The notes under the pieces: model-generated
What the model was told of the DNA's origin: nothing
What the model saw: only the letters and a program-made list of their open reading frames with translations
The model's database searches: none
NCBI RefSeq assembly: GCF_051200875.1
Contig: NZ_CP195191.1
Span: 1,674,001 to 1,738,000 of the forward strand
DNA length: 64,000 bases
Source of the DNA: Pseudotabrizicola sp051200875
Lineage (GTDB): Bacteria > Pseudomonadota > Alphaproteobacteria > Rhodobacterales > Rhodobacteraceae
Reading direction: 5' to 3'
Part shown: one piece after another, positions 47,434 through 56,607 of the stretch
Position numbering within the stretch: the stretch's first letter is position 1
Layout: the number at the start of each line of letters is the position of its first letter
Made by a program: the position numbers and the translations under genes

Positions 47434-49446
47434 CTAGGGTTGGCCAAGCAGTCGCCGCAGAGCCTTGTCCGCCTCTTCCTCGATTACCTCTTGCGCCCGC
47501 CGTTTGGCGGCGTCTTCCAGGCTTTCGCCCTCGCGGCGCTCAACACCGAGTTCTTCCTGAGCCTTGCGCTCCAACTCTGCCTTTGCCCGCGCCTCGGCCG
47601 CCTTTGCCTCGGCCTTCGCCCGTTCTTCCAGGGCCTTCGCCTCTTCCTCAAACCGTTCGCGGGCCAGACTTTCCAGATCCAGCCGGAATTTCGGGTTTGC
47701 CCATGTGCCGGTGATCAACAGCGGCACCATGACCCCGCCCGTGCCATCGGTCGAGGCAAGCGCAGTCGGCCGCACCCGATAGTCCAAGGTGCGCGCGCCG
47801 ACATTCACCTCACCGCCGCCAGTTGCCGTGACATAGGGTGCCTTCAGCGCAAGATCTTCATTTTGCAAAACGCCCTTCTGGATCGTGAAGGCCGCGCCGA
47901 TTCTGTCAAAGATCGTCTTCTGGCCCTCGCCAACATAACTGGTGTCCAATGTCCGCAGCATCCCGGCAAGATCGAGCCCCCGCAATTCACCCTTGCCAAA
48001 GCCCAGTTTGCCCTGACCGGAAAGTGAGCGCATCAGCTCGTCCATCGAATTGCCGACCGCGAGGAATTTGAAGGTCATATCCCCGGTTCCGATCAGTCGG
48101 TCATATTTGGCCACATCGGTCAGCAGGGGTTGCATCGCAAGGCCAGACAGAACCAGATCGCCGCCGGTCGAAAGCCCACCGCGCCCATTGACGACGAATT
48201 GCCCAGTGACCGAGCCCTGATAGGCCGCAATCTGCCGCAGGTCGAACACCGCGCGCGCACGGTCGATCGTTGCAACGACCCGTGTCGTGCCCAGCTTCGC
48301 AAGCCCCAAATCAACGCTGTCGGCCGACAGGGCAATGGCCGCATCCATCGCGCCCAGACCAGAAACATCAATGCGCTCTGTCGACCAGCCCTTGGCCTTT
48401 GCCCCGCTGCCACTGGCGGCTCCTCCCTGACTGGCATCGCCGGTCAGGCCGGAAAGGTTCAAGGCTCCTGCGCCCACTTGCGCCGACAGCTTTGGCCGGT
48501 CGCCTGCCGTGGTCAGGTCCGCCTCCACATTCAGCCGGTTCCCATCCAATGTCACTGTCCCCCCGCGCAGATGCAGGCTGGCCTTCTCGGTCAGGGTGAT
48601 CGCGCCGCTGGCCGCAATTGCACGCGCGCCCAACCCTTCCGGCAAGGCGGGGCGCGGTATTGCCAAAAGTCGGGACAGGGCCGCCATATCGCCCAGATCG
48701 GCCGCCATCTCTCCAGCTGCAGAAAGAGGGGAAAAGCCTGCACGGCCGTTGAAGGCAAGTTTGGCATCCCCGGCAGACAGGTCAAGATCAAGCCCCGTCA
48801 ACCGGCCTTCCAGAAAAGGCGCAAATTCGGCCAAGCGCAGCTCGGTGGCAAAGGCTTGTCCATTCATCTGACCCGAAAGGTTCACATCCGCAGGCCCAAG
48901 GAAGGCGGGCACCTTTACGGTGCCGTTAAGCTGGCTCAGCGAAATGCTCTGCCCGGTCTTGTGGTCGGTGAACTGGATAGACCCGCCCTCGATCTCGGCC
49001 AAATCTAGCGTGAAGGGCGTACCCTCCCCCGCCATGCCCTGCTTTGCCGTGCCGCCGTTCTTGCCGCCAAAGACCCAGTTCTCGCGCCCATCGCGTGCCC
49101 GTTCCAAGACGATACGGGGCGATTTTGCCCGAATTCCGGTGATCCGCACATCGCCATTCCACAGCGCGGCCATGTCCAGATTGATCTCCAGCGCCTCTGC
49201 TTCCAGCATCGGCCCCGCATCAGACCAATCGGCATTGGAAATCGAGACCGCGCCAGTCTTTACCCCAAGACTGGGCCAGAAGGTCGGGCGCACCGCGCCG
49301 TCGATGGTCAATGTTCTCCCGGTGATCGTCTGAAACTTGTCCGTGGCCACGCGGGCCACCTTTTCAGCCGGGATCAGAAAGACCGCACCCACCGCCAGAA
49401 AGACCAAAAGGCAGAGGGCCAGAATGGAACGGATCAACCAACGCAT
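47434..49446 (-). CDS. AsmA-family protein
   Basis: A 670-residue envelope protein: one N-terminal membrane anchor (LIRSILALCLLVFLAVGAVF) followed by the AsmA N-domain (TDKFQTITGRTLTIDGAVRP, SLGVKTGAVSISNADWSDAG), a long beta-rich bridge, the AsmA_2 C region (GNSMDELMRSLSGQGKLGFG, VGARTLDYRVRPTALASTDG) and a highly charged coiled-coil C terminus (ERFEEEAKALEERAKAEAKA). AsmA-like proteins are bridge-type lipid transporters or outer-membrane biogenesis factors. ATG 49446 was preferred over an upstream alternative start. Confidence 0.9.
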   Translation of the reverse strand: MRWLIRSILALCLLVFLAVGAVFLIPAEKVARVATDKFQTITGRTLTIDGAVRPTFWPSLGVKTGAVSISNADWSDAGPMLEAEALEINLDMAALWNGDVRITGIRAKSPRIVLERARDGRENWVFGGKNGGTAKQGMAGEGTPFTLDLAEIEGGSIQFTDHKTGQSISLSQLNGTVKVPAFLGPADVNLSGQMNGQAFATELRLAEFAPFLEGRLTGLDLDLSAGDAKLAFNGRAGFSPLSAAGEMAADLGDMAALSRLLAIPRPALPEGLGARAIAASGAITLTEKASLHLRGGTVTLDGNRLNVEADLTTAGDRPKLSAQVGAGALNLSGLTGDASQGGAASGSGAKAKGWSTERIDVSGLGAMDAAIALSADSVDLGLAKLGTTRVVATIDRARAVFDLRQIAAYQGSVTGQFVVNGRGGLSTGGDLVLSGLAMQPLLTDVAKYDRLIGTGDMTFKFLAVGNSMDELMRSLSGQGKLGFGKGELRGLDLAGMLRTLDTSYVGEGQKTIFDRIGAAFTIQKGVLQNEDLALKAPYVTATGGGEVNVGARTLDYRVRPTALASTDGTGGVMVPLLITGTWANPKFRLDLESLARERFEEEAKALEERAKAEAKAAEARAKAELERKAQEELGVERREGESLEDAAKRRAQEVIEEEADKALRRLLGQP

Positions 49447-49689
49447 CTTACACCTGCTCACTCACCTGTTTTTTTCTCAGCCTAAGTCTCCTGCCCCATC
49501 TGCTGCAATGATTTCTCAGTTTCGTGCCGATTTCGCCTCAATGTTTCGGCACCTCACCGCTTATTGGAAACAATGGAACGGGGCTTTCGTCGATTGTGCT
49601 TGCCTTGACAGAGAAACGCACAGCCGGGAAACCTGTTCCCAAAGAGGCCACCCAAAATGGGACGGCACAATCGTGATGGGTAGTTGCGT

Positions 49690-50994
49690 ATGAAAATCGC
49701 CATGATCGGCACAGGCTATGTGGGCCTTGTAACAGGAGTTTGCCTTTCGGACTTCGGCCACGAGGTTGTCTGCGTCGACAAGAACTGCGCCAAGATCGAA
49801 ACCCTGCGAAAGGGTGAGGTGCCGATTTATGAACCCGGTCTCGACAGCGTCATGCAACGCAACATGGACTCGGGCCGCCTGACCTTTACCACCGATATCG
49901 CCGCAGCCGTGGCCGGGGCGCAGGCCGTGTTCATTGCCGTAGGCACCCCGTCCCGCCGGGGCGATGGTCATGCCGACCTGTCTTATGTGATGGCCGCAGC
50001 CGAAGACGTGGCCCGCACCTTGACCGGATATGCCGTGATCGTCACGAAATCGACTGTCCCCGTGGGCACCAACCGCAAGGTAGCCGAGGTCATTCGCAAC
50101 GCCCGCCCGGACGCCGAGTTCGACGTGGCCTCGAACCCCGAATTCCTGCGCGAAGGCGCGGCAATCGAAGATTTCATGCGCCCCGACCGCATCGTCGTCG
50201 GCGTGGAAACCGACCGCGCCCGCGCCGTCATGGGCGACATCTACCGCCCGCTTTTCCTGCGCGATTTTCCCATCGTCTATACCGGGCTGGAAACGGCCGA
50301 GATGATCAAATACGCAGCCAACGCCTTCCTTGCGACCAAGATCACCTTCATCAACGAAATCGCGGCCTTGTGCGAACGCGTGGGGGCGGATGTGAAATCG
50401 GTCGCCAAAGGGATGGGGCTGGATGGCCGGATCGGCAACAAGTTCCTGCATGCCGGCCCCGGCTATGGCGGCAGTTGCTTTCCCAAGGACACCTCGGCCC
50501 TTGCCCGCATCGGTCAGGAACATGGTGTCCCGCAACGCATCACCGAAACCGTGATCGAGATCAACGAGGCCGTGAAACGCCGCATGGTCGACAAGGTGCT
50601 GGACCTCTGCGACGGCAGCTTCAACGGCAAAAAGATTGCCATTCTCGGTGTCACCTTCAAACCCAATACCGATGACATGCGCAGCGCCCCCAGCCTGACC
50701 ATCGTTCCGGCGATGATCGGCGGCGGTGCCAGGGTTCATGTCGTTGACCCGCAGGGCCAACGCGAAGGGGCGGCGCTGCTACCCGGCGTCGCGTGGGAGA
50801 CCGACCCCTATCAGGCGGTGGCCGATGCCCATGCCGTTGTGGTTCTGACCGAATGGAACGAATTCCGCGCCTTGGATCTGGGCCGTATGGCACGGTCGAT
50901 GGCCGAACCCCGCATGGCCGATCTGCGCAACATCTATGACCGCGGTGAAGCCATGGCCGCTGGCTTTCAGCAGTACGAGGCCGTGGGCCGCTAA
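49690..50994 (+). CDS. UDP-glucose 6-dehydrogenase
   Basis: A 434-residue NAD-dependent dehydrogenase that oxidises UDP-glucose to UDP-glucuronate for polysaccharide synthesis. Rossmann motif MKIAMIGTGYVGLVTGVCLS, VTKSTVPVGTNRKV, SNPEFLREGAAIEDF, KYAANAFLATKITFINEIA and the catalytic cysteine in GYGGSCFPKDTSAL are standard, with GVTFKPNTDDMR in the C domain. ATG 49690 is preferred over TTG 49684. No polysaccharide cluster is adjacent. Confidence 0.95.
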   Translation: MKIAMIGTGYVGLVTGVCLSDFGHEVVCVDKNCAKIETLRKGEVPIYEPGLDSVMQRNMDSGRLTFTTDIAAAVAGAQAVFIAVGTPSRRGDGHADLSYVMAAAEDVARTLTGYAVIVTKSTVPVGTNRKVAEVIRNARPDAEFDVASNPEFLREGAAIEDFMRPDRIVVGVETDRARAVMGDIYRPLFLRDFPIVYTGLETAEMIKYAANAFLATKITFINEIAALCERVGADVKSVAKGMGLDGRIGNKFLHAGPGYGGSCFPKDTSALARIGQEHGVPQRITETVIEINEAVKRRMVDKVLDLCDGSFNGKKIAILGVTFKPNTDDMRSAPSLTIVPAMIGGGARVHVVDPQGQREGAALLPGVAWETDPYQAVADAHAVVVLTEWNEFRALDLGRMARSMAEPRMADLRNIYDRGEAMAAGFQQYEAVGR

Positions 50995-51036
50995 GGCCCC
51001 TTCCCCGGCCCTCAAAGCGGCGTTATATGCGGGGCC

Positions 51037-52419
51037 ATGTCTCAGAACCCGCCCAACCTCCGCCCCGACCTTGCCCGTGCTTCGGTTCCCGATGTCGCGC
51101 GCCCCGGCCAGCCCACCATCGGCATGGTCAGCCTTGGCTGCCCCAAAGCGCTGGTGGACAGCGAACGCATCCTGACGCGCCTGCGGGCCGAAGGCTATGC
51201 GATCAGCCCCGATTACAAGGGCGCAGATGCGGTGATCGTGAACACCTGCGGGTTTCTGGACAGCGCCAAGGCCGAAAGCCTTGATGCCATTGGCGAAGCC
51301 CTGCGCGAAAATGGCAAGGTGCTGGTCACCGGCTGCCTTGGCGCGGAACCCGACTATATCACCGGCGCGCATCCCAAGGTGCTGGCCGTCACCGGCCCGC
51401 ATCAGTACGAGGCGGTGCTTGATGCCGTGCACAAGGCCGTGCCGCCGTCGCCCGATCCGTTCATCGACCTTTTGCCCGCCACCGGCGTCAGCCTGACGCC
51501 CCGCCATTACAGCTATGTGAAAATCTCCGAGGGCTGTAACCACAAATGCAAGTTCTGCATCATCCCCGATATGCGCGGCCGTCTGGTCAGCCGCCCCGCC
51601 CATGCCGTGCTGCGTGAGGCGGAAAAGCTGGTCGAGGCCGGTGTGAAGGAACTTCTGGTCATCAGCCAAGATACCTCGGCCTATGGCGTCGACCGCAAGC
51701 ATGACCTGTCGCCTTGGAAGGGTGGCGAGGTGCGGGCCCATATCACCGATCTGGCGCGCGAAATGGGCAAGTTCGGTGCTTGGGTGCGGCTGCATTATGT
51801 CTATCCCTACCCCCATGTGCGCGACCTGATCCCGCTGATGGCAGAGGGCCTCGTGCTGCCCTATCTCGACATCCCGTTCCAGCACGCCCATCCCGACACG
51901 CTGAAGCGCATGGCGCGGCCTGCTGCGGCCGCCAAGACTTTGGATGAAATCGCCGCATGGCGCGCCGCCTGCCCTGACATCACCTTGCGCTCGACCTTTA
52001 TTGTGGGCTACCCCGGCGAAACCGAGGAAGAATTCCAGACGCTTCTGGACTGGATGGACGAGGCGCAACTGGATCGCGTCGGCTGCTTCCAGTATGAAAA
52101 CGTCGCTGGCGCCCGGTCGAACGACCTGCCCGACCATGTCCCGGCCGAGGTCAAGCAAGACCGCTGGGATCGCTTTATGGAAAAAGCTCAGGCCATTTCC
52201 GAGGCGAAACTGGCTCAAAAGGTTGGAAAAGTCCTAGACGTGATCGTGGACGAGGTGGACGAAGAAGGCGCAACCTGCCGCACCAAGGCCGATGCACCCG
52301 AGATCGACGGCAACCTGTTCATCGACGAAGGCTTTGAAGACCTGAAGCCCGGCGACATCGTGACAGTGGTTGTCGATGAAGCGGGCGAATATGATCTTTG
52401 GGGAAGGCTGGCCGACTAA
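51037..52419 (+). CDS. rimO: Ribosomal protein S12 methylthiotransferase RimO
   Basis: A 460-residue radical-SAM methylthiotransferase modifying Asp in ribosomal protein S12. The N-terminal UPF0004 domain cysteines are in MVSLGCPKALVDSER, VIVNTCGFLDSAK and VTGCLGAE; the radical SAM cluster cysteines are in KISEGCNHKCKFCIIPDMRG; the C-terminal TRAM domain ends at DEAGEYDLWGRL. KALVDSE and CKFCIIP are RimO rather than MiaB signatures. Its stop overlaps the convergent EamA gene by 4 bases. Confidence 0.96.
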   Translation: MSQNPPNLRPDLARASVPDVARPGQPTIGMVSLGCPKALVDSERILTRLRAEGYAISPDYKGADAVIVNTCGFLDSAKAESLDAIGEALRENGKVLVTGCLGAEPDYITGAHPKVLAVTGPHQYEAVLDAVHKAVPPSPDPFIDLLPATGVSLTPRHYSYVKISEGCNHKCKFCIIPDMRGRLVSRPAHAVLREAEKLVEAGVKELLVISQDTSAYGVDRKHDLSPWKGGEVRAHITDLAREMGKFGAWVRLHYVYPYPHVRDLIPLMAEGLVLPYLDIPFQHAHPDTLKRMARPAAAAKTLDEIAAWRAACPDITLRSTFIVGYPGETEEEFQTLLDWMDEAQLDRVGCFQYENVAGARSNDLPDHVPAEVKQDRWDRFMEKAQAISEAKLAQKVGKVLDVIVDEVDEEGATCRTKADAPEIDGNLFIDEGFEDLKPGDIVTVVVDEAGEYDLWGRLAD

Positions 52420-53294
52420 GCCGCCCGCCGCCGCAACATCGCTTCACGCCAGGTGATATAGCTTACTGCCGCCACGATCACGGCTCCGCCCAGCAAGACA
52501 AACGGGTCTACCGCCTCGCCAAAGGCAATGGACCCCAACAGCGTGGCCCAGACCAGTTGCAGAAAGACGACGGGCTGTGTGACCGCGACAGGGGCCACGG
52601 CAAAGGCGCGGCTCATGCAGTAATGGCCCAGCGTCGCACAGGCGGCCACAACCGCAAGCCAGCCAACCTGACTCCATGACACCGGCACCCAAACCGCCCA
52701 CGCCAAGGGCGCAAGGCCCAAGGTCACCACCAAGGACAGCACAGCCACCGCCTGCCCCGCCGGCACGATCTGCGACAGACGTTTCGCGAAGAGATACGAC
52801 CCGGCGAAACAGCAAGCTGCGCCGATCTGGCTTAGATGCCCATCCGTGACCTCGCGCAGGCCGGGGCGCAAGACGATCAGCGCCCCGATCAGTGCCACCC
52901 CAATCGCCGCCATCCGCCGTGCAGCCAGCTTTTCGCCCAAGAAAAGCGCTGTCCCTACAGTCAGAAGCACGGGGTTCAGATAGCCAATCGCCGTCACCTC
53001 GGCCACCGGAATGCGGGCCATCGCATAGAACCAGAAAATCACCGCCGCCACATGCAGCACCCCGCGCCCGATATGCAGGCGCCAGACCGATGCTGGAATA
53101 CCAGCGCGCAACACGCCAAACAGCGTCGGCAGCAGAAACACCACGCCCCAGCCAAAGCGGATAAAGGCCGATTGCGCCGCCGGAATATCGGTGCCCAGCG
53201 CGCGGACGATCCCGGTCACGCCTACGAAACTCAACCCCGATCCCAGCATCCACAGGATGCCATGTAACGGGTTTTGTTGGGGTGCTTCGGTCAT
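52416..53294 (-). CDS. EamA/DMT-family inner membrane transporter
   Basis: A 292-residue ten-helix permease with two EamA repeats (residues 10-140: GLSFVGVTGIVRALGTDIPA, FYAMARIPVAEVTAIGYLNP; 150-285: GAACCFAGSYLFAKRLSQIV, LQLVWATLLGSIAFGEAVDP). Drug/metabolite transporters export amino acids, nucleosides or toxic metabolites; the substrate is not predictable. It lies next to, and co-directional with, argP. Confidence 0.88.
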   Translation of the reverse strand: MTEAPQQNPLHGILWMLGSGLSFVGVTGIVRALGTDIPAAQSAFIRFGWGVVFLLPTLFGVLRAGIPASVWRLHIGRGVLHVAAVIFWFYAMARIPVAEVTAIGYLNPVLLTVGTALFLGEKLAARRMAAIGVALIGALIVLRPGLREVTDGHLSQIGAACCFAGSYLFAKRLSQIVPAGQAVAVLSLVVTLGLAPLAWAVWVPVSWSQVGWLAVVAACATLGHYCMSRAFAVAPVAVTQPVVFLQLVWATLLGSIAFGEAVDPFVLLGGAVIVAAVSYITWREAMLRRRAA

Positions 53295-53346
53295 GGCCGC
53301 ACCCTGCGCCGCGCAAGAGCCAAGGACAAGAGCGGGATTGTACCCG

Positions 53347-54237
53347 TCACATCCCCGCAGGCGGCACCAGCACCCGCGCCGCCGCCGCCCGGACCGCCCG
53401 TGTCAGCGGACGCGTCAATTCCCCCGTCAATCGCGCAAACTGCCAGTAAAGCGGCACATCCAGCGCTGTACCCGGCACCAACTCGGCCAATCGCCCCGCT
53501 GCAAGATGGTCAGCCACCAGCGCATCCGGGTTCATGCCCCAGCCCAGCCCCAACAGACAGGCATCCACAAAAGCCTGCGACGACGCCATCCGATGCGATG
53601 GAAAGGCTGCGGGCGAGGTAAGCCCCCGCGCCTGAACCCAAGCCACCTGCAACCGATCCTTGTCGGAAAAGGTCAGCGCCGGGGCCTGCGCCACTGCCGC
53701 TTTAGTCACCCCATCTGCAAACCACCGCGCCATATACCCGGGCGAAGCTGTCGCCCGATAGCGCAAGGCCCCCAAGGCCACCGTATCGCACCCCTGCAAC
53801 GGCCCCGCATGGGATGTCACCGCCGCCGCCACCTCGCCACGCCGCAGCCAGTCCTGCGACACATCCTGATCGTCGATGACCAGATCGAACAGAACGCCCG
53901 GCACCTCGGCCAAGGCGGCCAAGACCCAAGTGGCCAGACTGTCGGCATTCACCGCGATGCGCAACGTCACCGGGCCAGAGATATCCCCGCCCAGATCCTG
54001 TTCCACCCCTCGCGCCAGCAGCGCCACTTCGTCATGGTGACGGATCAACCGCATCCCCGCCTCGGTCGCGACCGACGGCGCGCCGCGCTGGATCAACAGC
54101 GTTCCCACCCGTTCCTCCAACGCCCGCAAGCGCTGTGACACTGCGGATTGCGTGACCCCAAGCTCGGCTGCGGCCAGATCAAACGATCCGCGCCGATGGA
54201 CGGCCACCAAGGCCGCAAGCTGGGACGGATCGAACAT
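53347..54237 (-). CDS. argP: LysR-type regulator ArgP
   Basis: A 296-residue LTTR. HTH: MFDPSQLAALVAVHRRGSFD, LAAAELGVTQSAVSQRLRAL, EERVGTLLIQRGAPSVATEA; the effector domain from 90 includes LRIAVNADSLATWVLAALAE, VIDDQDVSQDWLRRGEVAAA, typical of ArgP/LysG, which sense lysine and arginine and activate the LysE/ArgO exporter. It is divergent from the ACT-domain gene and lysE (83-base gap), the classical layout for exporter control. Confidence 0.93.
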   Translation of the reverse strand: MFDPSQLAALVAVHRRGSFDLAAAELGVTQSAVSQRLRALEERVGTLLIQRGAPSVATEAGMRLIRHHDEVALLARGVEQDLGGDISGPVTLRIAVNADSLATWVLAALAEVPGVLFDLVIDDQDVSQDWLRRGEVAAAVTSHAGPLQGCDTVALGALRYRATASPGYMARWFADGVTKAAVAQAPALTFSDKDRLQVAWVQARGLTSPAAFPSHRMASSQAFVDACLLGLGWGMNPDALVADHLAAGRLAELVPGTALDVPLYWQFARLTGELTRPLTRAVRAAAARVLVPPAGM

Positions 54238-54320
54238 CAGTTCATCTTATCCATGATCAGAAACATAAACTGGATTGATCCTCCTCCGGTCGTCTATGTC
54301 AAGCCGCAAAGGAGAGCCCA
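54238..54320. promoter_or_regulatory. argP / lysE-unit divergent promoter region
   Basis: ATCCA (54249-54253) and TGGAT (54271-54275) form an interrupted dyad in the middle of the 83-base gap, with GATC repeats around it. The position between argP and the exporter unit fits an LTTR binding site, though the arms are spaced more widely than a T-N11-A box. AAAGGAGAG is the ribosome site of the ACT gene. Confidence 0.4.
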
Positions 54321-54710
54321 ATGACCGGAGAAACCGACCTTGCCCGCCTCTTGGCCACCATGTCCCCCGAACTGCGCGGGCGGGACTGGGGCTATACGAC
54401 AACCGACCATGCCCCCGCGGGGCTAACACCCTTTGCGACTGTGACCGAAGACGAAGGCATCACCCTTATTGCGCCCTACGCCGAGTTGGCGGCCCTTGGC
54501 CTGAACCCGCAAGGCCCGATGGCGCGGATCACGCTCACCGTCCATTCCGCGCTGGAAGCCGTCGGCCTGACCGCCGCCGTCTCATCGGCGCTGGCCTCAA
54601 AAGGGATCAGCGCCAACATGGTCGCGGGCTTCTACCATGACCACATCTTCCTGCCCGCCGCCGATGCCGACCGCGCTTTTGCCGTCTTGAAAGACCTGAC
54701 CCATGCTTAA
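54321..54710 (+). CDS. ACT-domain protein upstream of lysE
   Basis: A 129-residue protein made of two ACT-like halves: the first (LARLLATMSPELRGRDWGYT, ATVTEDEGITLIAPYAELAA) and the second (MARITLTVHSALEAVGLTAA, VSSALASKGISANMVAGFYH, DHIFLPAADADRAFAVLKDL). This is the DUF2241/ACT_7 type domain known to bind amino acids. It overlaps lysE by 8 bases, so it is co-translated with the exporter and may be a small amino-acid sensor or modulator of export (inference). Confidence 0.85.
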   Translation: MTGETDLARLLATMSPELRGRDWGYTTTDHAPAGLTPFATVTEDEGITLIAPYAELAALGLNPQGPMARITLTVHSALEAVGLTAAVSSALASKGISANMVAGFYHDHIFLPAADADRAFAVLKDLTHA

Positions 54711-55308
54711 GGCCGCCCTCGCGGGATACCTGACCTCGCTGTCCCTGATTGCAGCCATCGGCGCACAAAACGCCTTTGTCTTGCGCCAAGGCATCCGTCG
54801 CGAACATGTGCTGCCCGTTGTGCTGGTCTGCGCCCTGTCAGATGCGCTGCTGATCACCGTGGGCGTTGCAGGCTTTGGCAGCATGGCACGGCTGGCCCCT
54901 TGGCTTGGTTCGGCCATGCTTTACGCAGGCGCAGCCTTTCTGTTCGTCTATGGCACCTTACGGTTCAAAGCCGCCCTGAAAGGTGGCGAGGCCCTGAAGC
55001 CCACCCCCGGCGCCACGACCAGCCTTGCCGCTACCCTGACCACCTGCCTTGTCCTGACCTGGGCCAACCCGCATGTCTATCTGGATACGGTCGTGCTTCT
55101 GGGGGCGATCAGCGCGCAATATGCCCCGGATCAAGCGGCCTTCGGGGCAGCCGCCGCGCTTGGCAGCCTGTCTTTCTTCACCGCCCTTGGCTTTGGCGCC
55201 AGACTTCTGGCCCCGCTGTTTGCGAACCCGAAGGCATGGGTCGTACTGGAAGTGGTGATCGGCCTGACCATGTGGACCATCGCCGCCAGCCTGATCTGGA
55301 CAGCCTGA
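54703..55308 (+). CDS. lysE: LysE/ArgO family basic amino acid exporter
   Basis: A 201-residue inner-membrane protein with about six hydrophobic segments. The LysE signature SLSLIAAIGAQNAFVLRQGI near the N terminus and TTCLVLTWANPHVYLDTVVL in the fourth helix are diagnostic of LysE/ArgO, which export lysine, arginine and canavanine when internal levels are high. It is regulated presumably by the divergent ArgP. A hairpin followed by AAATTTTTT terminates it. Confidence 0.94.
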   Translation: MLKAALAGYLTSLSLIAAIGAQNAFVLRQGIRREHVLPVVLVCALSDALLITVGVAGFGSMARLAPWLGSAMLYAGAAFLFVYGTLRFKAALKGGEALKPTPGATTSLAATLTTCLVLTWANPHVYLDTVVLLGAISAQYAPDQAAFGAAAALGSLSFFTALGFGARLLAPLFANPKAWVVLEVVIGLTMWTIAASLIWTA

Positions 55309-55326
55309 TACACCGGCAAAGAAAAA

Positions 55327-55395
55327 GGCCCTCCGCCACGGCGAAGGGCCAAATTTTTTCCGAAAAACTTGCCGGATTTTTAAGGAAAAATCCGG
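55327..55395. terminator. Three tandem hairpins between lysE and yebC (bidirectional terminator)
   Basis: GGCCCTCCGCC-AC-GGCGAAGGGCC (55327-55350, one mismatch) is flanked by AAAAA and AAATTTTTT, so it can terminate both convergent genes. It is followed by an AT stem (55351-55370, 8-base arms with one imperfect pair) and a perfect CCGGATTTTT-AAGG-AAAAATCCGG (55372-55395) 3 bases from the yebC stop. The layout parallels the triple hairpin 3' of argF. Confidence 0.8.
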
Positions 55396-55397
55396 GG

Positions 55398-56141
55398 TCA
55401 CTCCAACTGGGCGGCCACGTCTTCCGGAACGTCGAAGTTATGCGTCACCGTCTGCACGTCATCGTCTTCTTCCAGAAGGTCGATCAGCTTCATCAGCTTT
55501 TGCGCGGTTTCCAGATCCACTTCGGTCCGGCTTTGTGGCTTCCAGATCAGCTTGGACTCGGTCGATTCCCCCAGCGCCTTTTCCAGGGCGTCCGACACTT
55601 CGGAAAGGTTCTCGACCTGGCAATAGATCCAGTGGCCCTCTTCATCGCTTTCAACGTCATCGGCACCAGCGTCCAAGGCCGCCATCATCACATCATCCGC
55701 AGACCCGACAGAGGCCGGATAGGTGATCTCGCCCACGCGGTCAAAGCTATGGGCCACCGATCCGGTGGTGCCAAGGTTGCCGCCCGACTTGGTGAAATAG
55801 CTGCGCACGTTTGACGCCGTGCGGTTCAGGTTGTCGGTCATCGCCTCGACGATGATCGCAATCCCGTTCGCGCCATACCCTTCGTAACGGATTTCGGTGT
55901 AATCCGCGCCGTCGCCCATCTGCGATTTCTTGATCGCGCGGTCGATCACGTCCTTGGGCATCGAAACGGCCTTCGCGGCCTTCACGGCCAGACGCAGACG
56001 CGGGTTCATGTCCGGGTCAGGCATCCCCATCTTCGCGGCGACGGTGATTTCCTTCGACAGCTTGGAAAACATCTTCGAGCGCAGCTTGTCCTGCTTGCCC
56101 TTGCGATGCTGGATGTTCGCCCATTTTGAATGGCCTGCCAT
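55398..56141 (-). CDS. yebC: YebC/PmpR-family regulator
   Basis: A 247-residue protein of the TACO1/YebC family: MAGHSKWANIQHRKGKQDKL at the N terminus, DVIDRAIKKSQMGDGADYTE, YEGYGANGIAIIVEAMTDNL and NLGTTGSVAHSFDRVGEITY are invariant blocks. Family members bind DNA in some species and in recent work assist translation of proline-rich stretches. Single gene with its own terminator cluster. Confidence 0.96.
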   Translation of the reverse strand: MAGHSKWANIQHRKGKQDKLRSKMFSKLSKEITVAAKMGMPDPDMNPRLRLAVKAAKAVSMPKDVIDRAIKKSQMGDGADYTEIRYEGYGANGIAIIVEAMTDNLNRTASNVRSYFTKSGGNLGTTGSVAHSFDRVGEITYPASVGSADDVMMAALDAGADDVESDEEGHWIYCQVENLSEVSDALEKALGESTESKLIWKPQSRTEVDLETAQKLMKLIDLLEEDDDVQTVTHNFDVPEDVAAQLE

Positions 56142-56227
56142 GACCCCTGCTCCTGAACCCTGATCTTCGGTGACGGGTTCCCTTACACCAGCCCTAGCCC
56201 CGGCTGCAAGCCACCCCGGCCCCTGCC

Positions 56228-56593
56228 CTATTCCGGAACGGGCGGCGGCGAGACAAAGCTGGTGTCGATGCCGGCCGGATCGGTGATGACGACCTCGGCC
56301 AAGGGCGCCACAGCGCCTTCAGCCCCAAGCGCCGAGGTCAGCCCTGTCCAGATCTGACGCAACAGGTTCGGGTTCTCGATCACCCGCACCGCATAGCCAT
56401 AGCCCGGGCCGCATTCCTCCATACGCCCGACAGGGGCCGCCACCCAATCGGCCCGGCACAGGGTCCCATCGGACAGAACCAAGGTCAGCGTGGTTGCCGA
56501 AAGCCGGGCATCCTGCGGGACGGGCTGGCCGGGCAAGGGGCCCGCACAAGCCGCGGTCAGGGCAAGGACAGGGATAAGGCGAAGGGTCTTCAT
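56228..56593 (-). CDS. Small lipoprotein, unknown function
   Basis: A 121-residue predicted lipoprotein from ATG 56593: signal MKTLRLIPVLALTAACAGPL with lipobox TAAC. The mature domain (LSATTLTLVLSDGTLCRADW, MEECGPGYGYAVRVIENPNL) has two cysteines, possibly a disulfide. It follows the SLC13 permease gene by 14 bases, so it is co-transcribed; function unknown. The longer frame into the permease gene is a shadow. Confidence 0.75.
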   Translation of the reverse strand: MKTLRLIPVLALTAACAGPLPGQPVPQDARLSATTLTLVLSDGTLCRADWVAAPVGRMEECGPGYGYAVRVIENPNLLRQIWTGLTSALGAEGAVAPLAEVVITDPAGIDTSFVSPPPVPE

Positions 56594-56607
56594 GGCGCAA
56601 GCTCCGC

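Noticed and set aside
50779..52218. 479-codon minus-strand frame
   Set aside because: Antisense of rimO and the end of the UDP-glucose dehydrogenase gene; no motifs.
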